A DNA stretch of 7,611 bases from Paracoccaceae bacterium. GTDB taxonomy: Bacteria; Pseudomonadota; Alphaproteobacteria; Rhodobacterales; Rhodobacteraceae. The notes under the pieces were generated by a model. It did not search any database. It was not told where the DNA came from and worked only from the letters and a program-made list of their open reading frames with translations. The translations under genes were made by a program, and so were the position numbers. Below, piece by piece: positions 1 through 6,715 of the stretch. The DNA is taken from NCBI GenBank assembly GCA_011523445.1, contig WTGT01000073.1, positions 1 through 7,611 on the forward strand. Direction: 5' to 3'. The number at the start of each line of letters is the position of its first letter. The first letter of the stretch is position 1.

Positions 1-582
1 ATTATCACCCTGCACGGCAACTGGCCAGACAATGACCTGACGGGGGAACCTTTCATTCAACCGATGGAGAATATCCCTGATGACAGAGCCTGTTGGTGAG
101 GTGATCACACCTATGATGCTTGGAAATAGAGGCAATTCTTCCTCTTTCTGCCAGGAAAAAACACCCTCTTGGGTCAATCTGGTTCTCAATTCTTCGATTT
201 TGGCAAGGATGGCACCCTCACCAGCAAAATCAAGGTCATTGACCATAATCTGATAGCGGGATGTTCCCGAAAAGGTCGTTACCTTGCCCAGGACACTGAT
301 TTCACTTCCCTCCTTGAGAATACTTCCCAATTTGTTGCCCAGCCTGTTGGCCGTTGAGGACCACATGATTGCGGACAGGGCATGATTATCTTCCTTGAGG
401 GTAAAATACAGATGGCCTCTTGGTGAACGGGACAGATCGGAAACCTCGCCCTTGACCCGCACCATTGGGAATCCCCGTTCCATCGTCCGGTTTATTTCCC
501 GGGAAATTTCAGAAACCGTATACTCATGGACCTTCAAGCCATCGGCCATATTTGATGTTTGGTTATTGGTCCAATTCTGCAT
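1..582 (-). CDS. xseA: Exodeoxyribonuclease VII large subunit, N-terminal part (runs off left edge)
   Basis: This is the large, catalytic subunit of exonuclease VII, the cytoplasmic enzyme that with several XseB subunits degrades single-stranded DNA to short oligonucleotides in repair. I translated the minus strand by hand: the frame is open from 582 to base 1, giving 194 residues, roughly 40% of a usual 450-530. An N-terminal OB-fold region (about residues 20-115) includes HEYTVSEIS, VRVKGEVSDL and GHLYFTLKED. The start of the catalytic domain follows, with GVITSPTGSVIRD at residues 158-170. There are two ATG candidates: 582, just after an in-frame TGA, and 549 (MADGLKVHEY). Neither has a good ribosome binding site. 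I give the longer form; 549 would leave 8 residues before EYTVSE and is equally possible. It lies 42 bases downstream of the ferredoxin gene on the same strand, so co-transcription is likely. Family identity is firm; the exact start is not. Confidence 0.93.
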   Translation of the reverse strand, partial: MQNWTNNQTSNMADGLKVHEYTVSEISREINRTMERGFPMVRVKGEVSDLSRSPRGHLYFTLKEDNHALSAIMWSSTANRLGNKLGSILKEGSEISVLGKVTTFSGTSRYQIMVNDLDFAGEGAILAKIEELRTRLTQEGVFSWQKEEELPLFPSIIGVITSPTGSVIRDILHRLNERFPRQVIVWPVAVQGDN

Positions 583-624
583 TGATCAAGCAATCTCTAT
601 TCCCTGTGGAATGGTTTATTTCAA

Positions 625-948
625 TTAAATTTGTTTTTCGGGCATGCGTACAACTAAGCCGTCAAAATCGGATGTGACCCGCAGTTGGCATGTCAGTCTT
701 GATTTTACCGGATCCGGGTCCCATGCAAAATCCAGCATATCCTCTTCCATGGCTTCCTTTTCCGGTAGCTTGTCAACCCATTCCTCATCAACATATACAT
801 GGCAGGTTGAACAGGCACAAGCACCACCACAATCCGCCTCGATGCCCGGTATGTTATTGTCTCTTGCTCCCTCCATTACTGTCAGGCCTTCCTTTACCTC
901 GATAACGTGCGGTTTTCCGTTGTATTCAATATAGGTAATTTTTGCCAT
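625..948 (-). CDS. [2Fe-2S] ferredoxin, adrenodoxin/FdVI type
   Basis: A 107-residue soluble electron carrier of the vertebrate/bacterial adrenodoxin class. The cluster ligands are visible as Cys40, Cys46, Cys49 and Cys87 (C-X5-C-X2-C-X37-C) within GGACACSTCHVYV. Cys44 is an extra cysteine between ligands and is not expected to bind iron. The length and the acidic stretch after the cluster loop (EKEAMEEDMLDF, residues 63-74) match the family, where this region docks the reductase and redox partner. The ATG at 948 is preceded by GAGG with a short 4-base spacing. Members serve in iron-sulfur cluster assembly, heme/ubiquinone biosynthesis or P450 electron transfer. Nothing next to the gene (xseA downstream, a divergent transporter upstream) identifies the partner, so I give no symbol. 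Confidence 0.95.
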   Translation of the reverse strand: MAKITYIEYNGKPHVIEVKEGLTVMEGARDNNIPGIEADCGGACACSTCHVYVDEEWVDKLPEKEAMEEDMLDFAWDPDPVKSRLTCQLRVTSDFDGLVVRMPEKQI

Positions 949-1206
949 ACAGCCTCAAATAGAAAAATGGAAATGTAATACGAAAATTGTTGTCTGTAGA
1001 TGGTACAATTAGGGTAAAGTTTCCAGAACCACAGTACACAATAATTAGAATAGACTAATCATTATGCTGTAAATTCACAATTAGTAAGGCTGACCACAAT
1101 GGTTAAATGATCAAATTTGTCAGTCTAGACAAAATAATCAATTTGTTTTTATTGTTTCTTCAGTAAACTAGCCCATTAGTTTTTTATTTGGATTTCAGGG
1201 AGATAA
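949..1206. promoter_or_regulatory. Divergent intergenic region between ferredoxin gene and ABC transporter operon
   Basis: This 258-base AT-rich stretch lies between two divergently transcribed genes and must hold promoters for both. No coding frame is supported. I could not find a convincing -35/-10 pair on either strand. It contains the GTCTAGAC operator candidate described separately and a weaker inverted repeat, ATTAG-N6-CTAAT, at 1044-1059. The plus-strand end carries the ribosome binding site of the binding-protein gene (CAGGGAG, about 1198-1202, five bases before the ATG at 1207). Confidence 0.6.
1116..1133. promoter_or_regulatory. Candidate operator, GTCTAGAC core (HutC/GntR-like)
   Basis: Two nested dyads are visible. 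TTTGTC (1116-1121) and GACAAA (1128-1133) form a 6-base inverted repeat with a 6-base spacer, and GTCTAGAC (1123-1130) is a perfect 8-base palindrome inside it. The palindrome fits the GT-N-TA-N-AC core known for operators of the HutC subfamily of GntR regulators. It sits about 75 bases before the start codon of the binding-protein gene, a sensible place for a repressor site. No regulator gene is in the window, and a random 8-base palindrome is possible, so the assignment is tentative. Confidence 0.35.
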
Positions 1207-2259
1207 ATGATGCGAACTCTGTTTTTGGTTTCAATTGGTTTATTTGGAGGATTTTGGCTTGGTACCACTGCAACCTATGCTGCTGACGAGGAACTGGTTA
1301 TATTAGACTGGTCGGCTTACAATGATCCTGGGTTTTATCAGGGCTACATCGAACAACATGGTGATGAACCTACCTTTTCGTTCTTTGGTGAAGAAGAGGA
1401 AGCTTTTCAAAAGCTTAGAATAGGTTTTGAAGCTGATATCTCCCACCCTTGTTCACAATCGGTGTCAAAATGGCATGAAGCAGGTTTGCTTGAACCATTG
1501 CAGATTGATAGGATCGAACGGTGGGATCAGGTCAATGAAGTCATGAAAGAAGCCTTCAAGATTGATGGGGAGTATTACTTGCTTCCAGCCGACTGGGGAA
1601 CAACAGCTTTAGCCTACCGTGCTGACCTCGTTCCTGAAGAGGATATACAAAGTCTTCATGTTTTTGTCGATCCCAAATATGCTGGAAAAGTCTCCATTGC
1701 GGATAATGTTGACGACGCCTATGCTTTGGCTTATCTGGCAACGGGCGTATCTGACTGGACATCGGTTACCGAGTCGGATCTGGAAAAGGCTTCGGCATGG
1801 TTGAGGGAAGCCCACAAGAATGTCAGGGATTATTGGCAGGATGGTGCGGGGCTATCACAACTCATGGCCAGCGGAGAAGTACTGATTGCCTGGGCCTGGA
1901 ATGAAACTCCTGTAGTCATGCAATCGGAAGGTCATGATGTAAGAATGAACCGATTGACAAAGGAAGGGTCATCGACCTGGTTTTGTGGATATGTTGATTT
2001 GGCCAACGGACCCAATGATGATTCCAAGGTCTACGATTTTTTCAATGCCTGGTTTGAACCAAGATCAGTGGAATACATTGTCAATGAATGGGGTTATGGT
2101 CATGGCAATCAGGCAGAAATGGATAAGCTGGGTTCAGAAATCCTTGTAGAAATGGGATTGGGTCCAATCGATGTACCTGTCCTGGCCCAAAAGCCCATGA
2201 ATCATGAAATTCGTGAACAAATGATCGCCGAATTCGAGTTGATCAAGGCAGGATTCTGA
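1207..2259 (+). CDS. ABC transporter periplasmic substrate-binding protein, spermidine/putrescine (PotD-like) family
   Basis: This 350-residue exported protein captures the substrate in the periplasm and delivers it to the permeases encoded downstream. A signal peptide is clear: hydrophobic core at residues 5-19, likely cleaved after Ala25 (ATYA-AD). It aligns by eye with E. coli PotD. DWSAYN (34-39) corresponds to the NWTEY ligand segment, keeping Trp35 and Tyr38. LPADWGTTAL (126-135), DPKYAGKVSIAD (155-166), Trp231 in AWAWNE, and Trp258 in SSTWFCG match later pocket segments. PotD's Ser-Tyr pocket segment is replaced by SHPC (79-82), the Glu of the DDAREV segment appears to be Asp, and the Asp after the last pocket Trp is Cys260. 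The ATG at 1207 has CAGGGAG five bases upstream; a second ATG follows at 1210. A polyamine or related ligand is likely, but the exact substrate is unresolved, so no symbol is given. Confidence 0.9.
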   Translation: MMRTLFLVSIGLFGGFWLGTTATYAADEELVILDWSAYNDPGFYQGYIEQHGDEPTFSFFGEEEEAFQKLRIGFEADISHPCSQSVSKWHEAGLLEPLQIDRIERWDQVNEVMKEAFKIDGEYYLLPADWGTTALAYRADLVPEEDIQSLHVFVDPKYAGKVSIADNVDDAYALAYLATGVSDWTSVTESDLEKASAWLREAHKNVRDYWQDGAGLSQLMASGEVLIAWAWNETPVVMQSEGHDVRMNRLTKEGSSTWFCGYVDLANGPNDDSKVYDFFNAWFEPRSVEYIVNEWGYGHGNQAEMDKLGSEILVEMGLGPIDVPVLAQKPMNHEIREQMIAEFELIKAGF

Positions 2260-2264
2260 TTCCT

Positions 2265-2311
2265 CCCGAATTTTACCGGAAGCAGGTCATGCTTCCGGTA
2301 TACGAATCGGG
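2265..2311 (+). promoter_or_regulatory. Intercistronic stem-loop between binding-protein and permease genes
   Basis: A perfect 10-base-pair stem, TACCGGAAGC (2274-2283) with GCTTCCGGTA (2291-2300), closes a 7-base loop. A possible outer stem pairs CCCGA (2265-2269) with TCGGG (2307-2311) across an internal loop. It starts six bases after the stop codon of the binding-protein gene. No uninterrupted T-run follows (only ACTTTTATATTTG), so a full terminator is less likely than partial termination or protection of the upstream mRNA from 3' exonucleases. That would give more binding protein than permease, as is known for other binding-protein-dependent importers. Confidence 0.7.
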
Positions 2312-2373
2312 AACTTTTATATTTGTCGAGATAAAGAAGTCTTGTCCACAAGGATTTGACTCAACCATGTGAA

Positions 2374-3249
2374 ATGAATTTTTCGTTTATCCAGAAAATC
2401 AGGGGGCAATCAGGTTTAATTCTGGTCAGCCCCCCATTTTTCTATGCATTGCTGTTGCTGGCATTCCCCTTGATGGGTGTCTTTGCATTGAGCTTCTGGA
2501 CCCAGGATTACCTCGAACTGATCAGGGACTTTACCCTTGACAATTACCGGGAAGCCTGGACGGGAGCAATTTACCATGCATTGATGTTGAGATCCCTCAA
2601 GATTTCAATTTTGGTAACCCTCCTAACCGTGGTTCTGGCCTTTCCGGTTGCCTATTACATATCCTTTCATGTGTCCCCGAAGAAAAAGCCTCTTTGGATA
2701 TTCCTGATTACCATTCCATTCTGGACAAGCTATCTGATCAGGATTTTCCTGTGGAAGGTCATACTGGGGTTCAATGGCGTTATCAACGGGTCGCTTATCG
2801 GTATTGGGTTTATCGATGAACCTTTGAAATTCCTCCTGTTCAATCAAGGCGCCATTGTGGTTACACTCAGCCATGCATGGATTCCATTCGCAATTCTCCC
2901 CATTTATGTTGCCCTTGAAAAAATTGATCGGTCTCTTTTAGAGGCATCCGAAGATCTTGGTGATGGTCCTGTCAGACGATTCATAAGGGTAACTCTTCCC
3001 CTTGCCATGCCCGGAATAATTGCAGCCACGCTAATTGTATTCATTCCAACCATCGGAGATTACGTAACGCCCAAATTGGTTGGGGGGCCGAATGGTTTAC
3101 TCATAGCCAACATGATTGAGGTTCAATTCAAAAAGGCAAACAATGCTCCTTTGGGGGCAGCTCTTGCATTATCAGCCATGTTTATTGTTTCCGCCATTGC
3201 GATGGTGTTTTTATGGTTCAATCGCAAATATTTGAGGCAGGGACAATAA
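2374..3249 (+). CDS. ABC transporter permease, PotB-like
   Basis: An inner-membrane permease of the binding-protein-dependent type, 291 residues from this ATG, about the family length. It resembles E. coli PotB: the first membrane segment at about 14-41 with a PLMGVFALSF end, FTLDNYREAW (53-62), a TIPFWTSYLIRI segment (113-124) matching PotB VPFWTNSLIRI, and IPFAILPIYVALEKID (170-185). The cytoplasmic EAA loop that contacts the ATPase is EASEDLG followed by LPLAMPGI (190-215). The start is unclear: an in-frame TTG at 2356 gives 297 residues but has AAGGA only one base before it, while the ATG at 2374 has that AAGGA 19 bases away. The stop TAA at 3247-3249 overlaps the next start codon by one base. 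This is one half of the heterodimeric channel. Confidence 0.92.
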   Translation: MNFSFIQKIRGQSGLILVSPPFFYALLLLAFPLMGVFALSFWTQDYLELIRDFTLDNYREAWTGAIYHALMLRSLKISILVTLLTVVLAFPVAYYISFHVSPKKKPLWIFLITIPFWTSYLIRIFLWKVILGFNGVINGSLIGIGFIDEPLKFLLFNQGAIVVTLSHAWIPFAILPIYVALEKIDRSLLEASEDLGDGPVRRFIRVTLPLAMPGIIAATLIVFIPTIGDYVTPKLVGGPNGLLIANMIEVQFKKANNAPLGAALALSAMFIVSAIAMVFLWFNRKYLRQGQ

Positions 3250-4067
3250 TGACCAAAACCAAGCAATCACGATACCTGGTGGTTTATATAGGGATATTTC
3301 TTGTTTTCCTTTATGCCCCTGCATTGCTACTTCCCATATTTTCCTTCAATGACAGCACCATCGTTGCTTTCCCCCTTAGTGGCTTCACATTGGCCTGGTT
3401 CATTGAAGTATTCAAAACCGAACCCTTGTTGGCTGCTGCTCTCAATAGTCTGCTGGTAGCGGTCATTACATCTGTATTTGCAACCATATTCGGGATTTTT
3501 GCAGCCAGGGCCTCCACCCGGTATCAATTTCCTGGTAAACGGGGAATTATGGGGCTGATCATGGTTCCCATGGTATTGCCGGAAATCATCATTGGGGTTT
3601 CCCTTTTGGTGGTAATCCTGCAATTGGGATTCAATCTTTCCCTGACGACCATCATCCTTGGTCATATCCTGCTTTGTCTCCCTTTCTGTACGGCAATTCT
3701 CAGTGCCGGCTTTCAGGGTCTGGACAAGAGCTTCGAGGAGGCCTCACAGGATTTGGGCAGGAGCCGCCTAGAAACCTTCTGGTATATCACCCTCCCCCTG
3801 GTCATGCCGGCGATTATTTCCAGCCTCCTCATTTCCTTTACCATTTCTCTGGATGAATTTATCATTGCCTTCTTTCTGTCTGGAACCGAAGCAACCCTAC
3901 CGGTCTACATCTGGGGACAATTGCGATTCCCCACCAGAATTCCAATAATCCTTGCCTTGGGTACCGTATTGTTACTGGTTTCTCTGACATTACTCATCAT
4001 CGCAGAATATTTTCGACGAATCGGTGCCCGCAAGACAGGTACCGAAGTCAAGGGAGGTCTATTTTGA
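3249..4067 (+). CDS. ABC transporter permease, PotC-like
   Basis: The second inner-membrane permease subunit, 272 residues, pairing with the PotB-like protein to form the substrate pathway. PotC-type landmarks are the first membrane segment at about 9-32 ending YAPALLLPIFSFND (22-35), FTLAWFIEVF (46-55), a MVLPEIIIGVSLL segment (108-120), the EAA loop EASQDLGRSRLETFWYITLP (164-183), and ISLDEFIIAFFLSG near the C-terminal third. The frame is open further upstream to an ATG at 3213, but the ATG at 3249 is preferred. It has AGGGA five bases upstream (3239-3243), overlaps the previous stop as TAATG, and gives the usual length. The stop TGA overlaps the ATPase start by four bases. Translational coupling of the three cytoplasmic-membrane components is therefore likely. 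Confidence 0.94.
   Translation: MTKTKQSRYLVVYIGIFLVFLYAPALLLPIFSFNDSTIVAFPLSGFTLAWFIEVFKTEPLLAAALNSLLVAVITSVFATIFGIFAARASTRYQFPGKRGIMGLIMVPMVLPEIIIGVSLLVVILQLGFNLSLTTIILGHILLCLPFCTAILSAGFQGLDKSFEEASQDLGRSRLETFWYITLPLVMPAIISSLLISFTISLDEFIIAFFLSGTEATLPVYIWGQLRFPTRIPIILALGTVLLLVSLTLLIIAEYFRRIGARKTGTEVKGGLF
4053..4067 (+). promoter_or_regulatory. Strong ribosome binding site and TTGA start/stop overlap of the ATPase gene
   Basis: GGAGGT at 4053-4058 stands five bases before a TTG at 4064-4066, which overlaps the permease stop TGA (4065-4067) as TTGA. The near-perfect site decides in favour of the rare TTG start. No ATG or GTG in that frame lies between it and the conserved N-terminal strand of the ATPase. 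Confidence 0.8.
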
Positions 4068-5158
4068 ATCAGGAAGCCAAGCCCATTATCAGAATCGAAA
4101 GCATACTGAAAAACTATGGAGCCATTGAGGCCCTTAAGTCCATTTCCTTCAACATATTCCAAGGTGAGTTTTTAACCCTCCTTGGTCCTTCTGGTTGTGG
4201 CAAAACTACACTTCTCAGGGTCATCGCCGGCTTTGAAATACCCAATAGCGGCCTGGTTGAAATTGACGGCAACAACATGGAAGGCATTCCAGCCAACCAG
4301 CGACCAACCAATATGGTTTTTCAAAGTTATGCCGTTTTCCCCCATATGACGGTCGGGGAAAATGTTGCCTATGGGTTGAAGGCAAGGAAAATTGACAAGC
4401 AAACCATTTTCGAAGAGGTTAACAAGGCACTGGCAATGGTGGGAATGGAAGGCTTCAATGACCGACCATCAACAGCGCTATCTGGAGGTCAGAGACAACG
4501 GGTGGCCCTGGCTAGGGCATTGATCCTGAAGCCGAAGGTACTGTTACTTGACGAGCCCCTTTCTGCCCTCGATAAAAGACTCAGGGAACAAATGCAATCT
4601 GAGCTGAGACAATTGCAGAGATCAGTGGGTATAACCTTCATTTTGGTAACCCATGATCAAGAAGAAGCCTTGACAATGTCAGACCGTATTGCGGTCATGT
4701 TTGATGGAAAGATAGCACAACTTGCCTCTCCCCAGGAATTATACAAGAGACCAACGAACATTCAGGTAGCAAATTTTGTTGGTACCATGAATTTCCTGGA
4801 TTTGGACCTTGTGGCCCAGGAGGGTAACGATCTCATAGTCGAGATAGAGGGGTTGGGTAAAACCACCTTGTCCATGGATCAGGCACCTTTAGGGTATCAA
4901 AGTAACTCCATGGCGGGGATAAGACCTGAAATGTTCACCATAATCACCAACAAAAGCCAGTCAAAAACCAAAGTTGTAAAAGGTAGAATAGTCGAAACCC
5001 AGTATTTTGGCGACATGACCTATTTTGATGCCAGTTTGGAAGGTACCGATAAGGTTGTAACGATTTCCATGCGAAATTCAGATATTTCCTTCGAGATAAA
5101 TATCGGTAGTGACGTGGAGATCGGATGGAATCCAAATTCCATACTGGTTTTGAGTTGA
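4064..5158 (+). CDS. ABC transporter ATP-binding protein, PotA-like
   Basis: The 364-residue ATPase that powers the importer; it works as a dimer on the cytoplasmic face and binds the EAA loops of the two permeases. All nucleotide-binding motifs are intact: Walker A GPSGCGKT (41-48), Q-loop Gln87 in VFQSYAVFPHMTV, signature LSGGQRQR (139-146), Walker B LLLDEP with Asp163 and Glu164, D-loop SALD (167-170), and the H-loop His197 in VTHDQEEA. The C-terminal part (from about 240) is the regulatory TOBE-type extension seen in the MalK/PotA group, including GIRPEM. Translation begins at TTG 4064 behind a strong GGAGGT site and overlaps the upstream permease stop. The gene comes last in the order binding protein, permease, permease, ATPase. 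That differs from E. coli potABCD, where the ATPase is first, and potFGHI, where it is second. Confidence 0.95.
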   Translation: MNQEAKPIIRIESILKNYGAIEALKSISFNIFQGEFLTLLGPSGCGKTTLLRVIAGFEIPNSGLVEIDGNNMEGIPANQRPTNMVFQSYAVFPHMTVGENVAYGLKARKIDKQTIFEEVNKALAMVGMEGFNDRPSTALSGGQRQRVALARALILKPKVLLLDEPLSALDKRLREQMQSELRQLQRSVGITFILVTHDQEEALTMSDRIAVMFDGKIAQLASPQELYKRPTNIQVANFVGTMNFLDLDLVAQEGNDLIVEIEGLGKTTLSMDQAPLGYQSNSMAGIRPEMFTIITNKSQSKTKVVKGRIVETQYFGDMTYFDASLEGTDKVVTISMRNSDISFEINIGSDVEIGWNPNSILVLS

Positions 5159-5176
5159 TTGTTGTGAAGGCGATGA

Positions 5177-5200
5177 GGTAGGGCACAAAAGTACCCTACC
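5177..5200. terminator. Terminator-like hairpin between convergent genes
   Basis: GGTAGGG (5177-5183) pairs with CCCTACC (5194-5200); an inner AC/GT pair around AAAA adds two pairs after one mismatch. It sits in the 54-base gap between the ATPase stop (5158) and the protease stop (5213) and could serve both strands. There is no T-run on either side, so intrinsic termination efficiency is uncertain. Confidence 0.5.
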
Positions 5201-5212
5201 CACGAAGTAACA

Positions 5213-6715
5213 TTACGGCAATTGAATTATTACCTTGATGAGTACCCCATCTCGTACTACGAAGAAAGCGATCTCCTCATCGTTGTTTGCAATTGCTTCG
5301 TCTACAATCATGCGAATGTCACTGGTCGAAACAACCATTTCGGAATTAACCATTTCAACCTGATCCAATACTTGGATACCGGCTTCGGCAGCTGGGGAAT
5401 TTTCCAGAACCTCATTCACAACCGTACCGGGTTTGGCAAATACATGGTCATCAAGTTCAGGAGTATAGCCAAACATCATGCCCAGAATGGATTCCTCAAT
5501 ATAATACTCTTCCTCATCCGACATAATTTGCCCCGGGTTTTGAGGTCGATTACCAAGGGTTACTGTCAATCTCAAGTGTTCATTCCCTCGTAAAAGTTCC
5601 ATGGTTACTTCCATGCCGGGCTCCATGCTTCCCACAAATGAGACAAACTCGCGTATATCCGAAATTTCTGTTCCATTTACAGATACGATCAAATCGCCTG
5701 GCAATATTCCAGCCTCCCTTGCCGGACCATCCTTGAATACGCCATCCACAAGGATTCTTTGAATGTTCTGTTCGTCCATGGATATTGAGATGTAAACTCC
5801 CAACCACCCCCTGTCGACTTTTCCATCCTGAAGGATATCCTCGACCACCCGTGTGACCACGGCGGATGACATGGAAAATCCGACACCAATCGAACCCCTG
5901 CTGAAACCACTGGTCTTGATCGCTGTATTGACACCTATGACTTCACCATCAAGGTTTACTAATGGACCGCCAGAGTTTCCAAGATTAATGGAAGCATCAG
6001 TCTGGAAAAAATTGTCATACGGCCCATTCAATGTTCGAAATTTGGCAGATATGATTCCCTTTGATGCCGATATGCCAACACCCAGTGGATTACCTATTGC
6101 CAAGACGGGGTCACCAACTCTAACCGTGTTGCTGTCACCAAATTTGATAAATTCAAATTCTCCACCATCAATAATCTGCAAAACCGATATATCCGTTTCA
6201 GGGTCGCTGCCGATAACCTCAGCTTTGTAAACCGTGTCCTCATCGGCCATCCTAACCTTGATTTCAGTGGCATTCTCTATGACGTGGTAATTGGTAACCA
6301 GCTTACCATCCTTCGAAATTATGAAGCCTGAACCAAAACCCAACCTTGGATATTGCGTTGTCTGTATATCAAACTCGTCGATTTGTTCTGCAGTCCCACC
6401 CTGGTTCTGGTTATTGAACTCCTGATCAAAAAATCGTCGGAAAAAATCGTACATGAAGGGATGGTTCCTGAATTGATCCATCCATTCTTCCGGACTTCCC
6501 TCCTGCTGTTGAGGGTTCTGATTCTGGGAACCCTGCATGACCTCCAGGGAAACGACTGCCGGCAATACCTTTTCAACCAGGGAACTGACATCCTCATGTG
6601 ATTGGACTGGTCCAACTTGAAACACAATTATGCAAAACAGGGTAGCCAATCCTGCCATTGGCAACCTGATCCTTGGCAATTCAAACAAGTCAAGTTTCAT
6701 TTTCATACCTAACAC
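5213..6715 (-). CDS. Periplasmic serine protease, DegP/HtrA (Do) family
   Basis: A 500-residue envelope protease/chaperone that degrades misfolded periplasmic proteins. A signal sequence (hydrophobic at about 20-35) probably ends after Ser39 (PVQS-HED). The trypsin-like domain has an intact catalytic triad: His144 in TNYHVI, Asp175 in DPETDISVL and Ser248 in GNSGGP. The triad spacing is close to E. coli DegP. A Q/N-rich insert (about 61-108) occupies the place of the LA loop. Two PDZ domains follow: PDZ1 from GWLGV (303-391, with PGDLIVSVNG) and PDZ2 at 409-500, where the usual GD is replaced by LD (450-451). The start is probably the GTG at 6715, five bases after AAGGA; ATGs at 6706 and 6700 are alternatives. 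It lies downstream of hflC and the DUF2065 gene on the same strand, the usual alphaproteobacterial arrangement. Whether it is DegP, DegQ or another paralogue cannot be decided here, so no symbol is given. Confidence 0.95.
   Translation of the reverse strand: MLGMKMKLDLFELPRIRLPMAGLATLFCIIVFQVGPVQSHEDVSSLVEKVLPAVVSLEVMQGSQNQNPQQQEGSPEEWMDQFRNHPFMYDFFRRFFDQEFNNQNQGGTAEQIDEFDIQTTQYPRLGFGSGFIISKDGKLVTNYHVIENATEIKVRMADEDTVYKAEVIGSDPETDISVLQIIDGGEFEFIKFGDSNTVRVGDPVLAIGNPLGVGISASKGIISAKFRTLNGPYDNFFQTDASINLGNSGGPLVNLDGEVIGVNTAIKTSGFSRGSIGVGFSMSSAVVTRVVEDILQDGKVDRGWLGVYISISMDEQNIQRILVDGVFKDGPAREAGILPGDLIVSVNGTEISDIREFVSFVGSMEPGMEVTMELLRGNEHLRLTVTLGNRPQNPGQIMSDEEEYYIEESILGMMFGYTPELDDHVFAKPGTVVNEVLENSPAAEAGIQVLDQVEMVNSEMVVSTSDIRMIVDEAIANNDEEIAFFVVRDGVLIKVIIQLP

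Noticed and set aside
597..614. Small hairpin ATTCC-CTGT-GGAAT between the ferredoxin gene and xseA
   Set aside because: Only five pairs, no T-run, and too weak to call a terminator or regulatory element.
169..628. Short plus-strand open frames of 62-77 codons
   Set aside because: They are shadows of xseA, whose minus-strand frame is open throughout and matches the family.
1041..1060. Inverted repeat ATTAG-N6-CTAAT in the divergent region
   Set aside because: Five-base AT-rich arms are expected by chance in such composition; kept only as a note.
5853..6230. 125-codon open frame on the plus strand
   Set aside because: It is antisense to the catalytic domain of the Do protease and has no domain or ribosome binding site that would support it.
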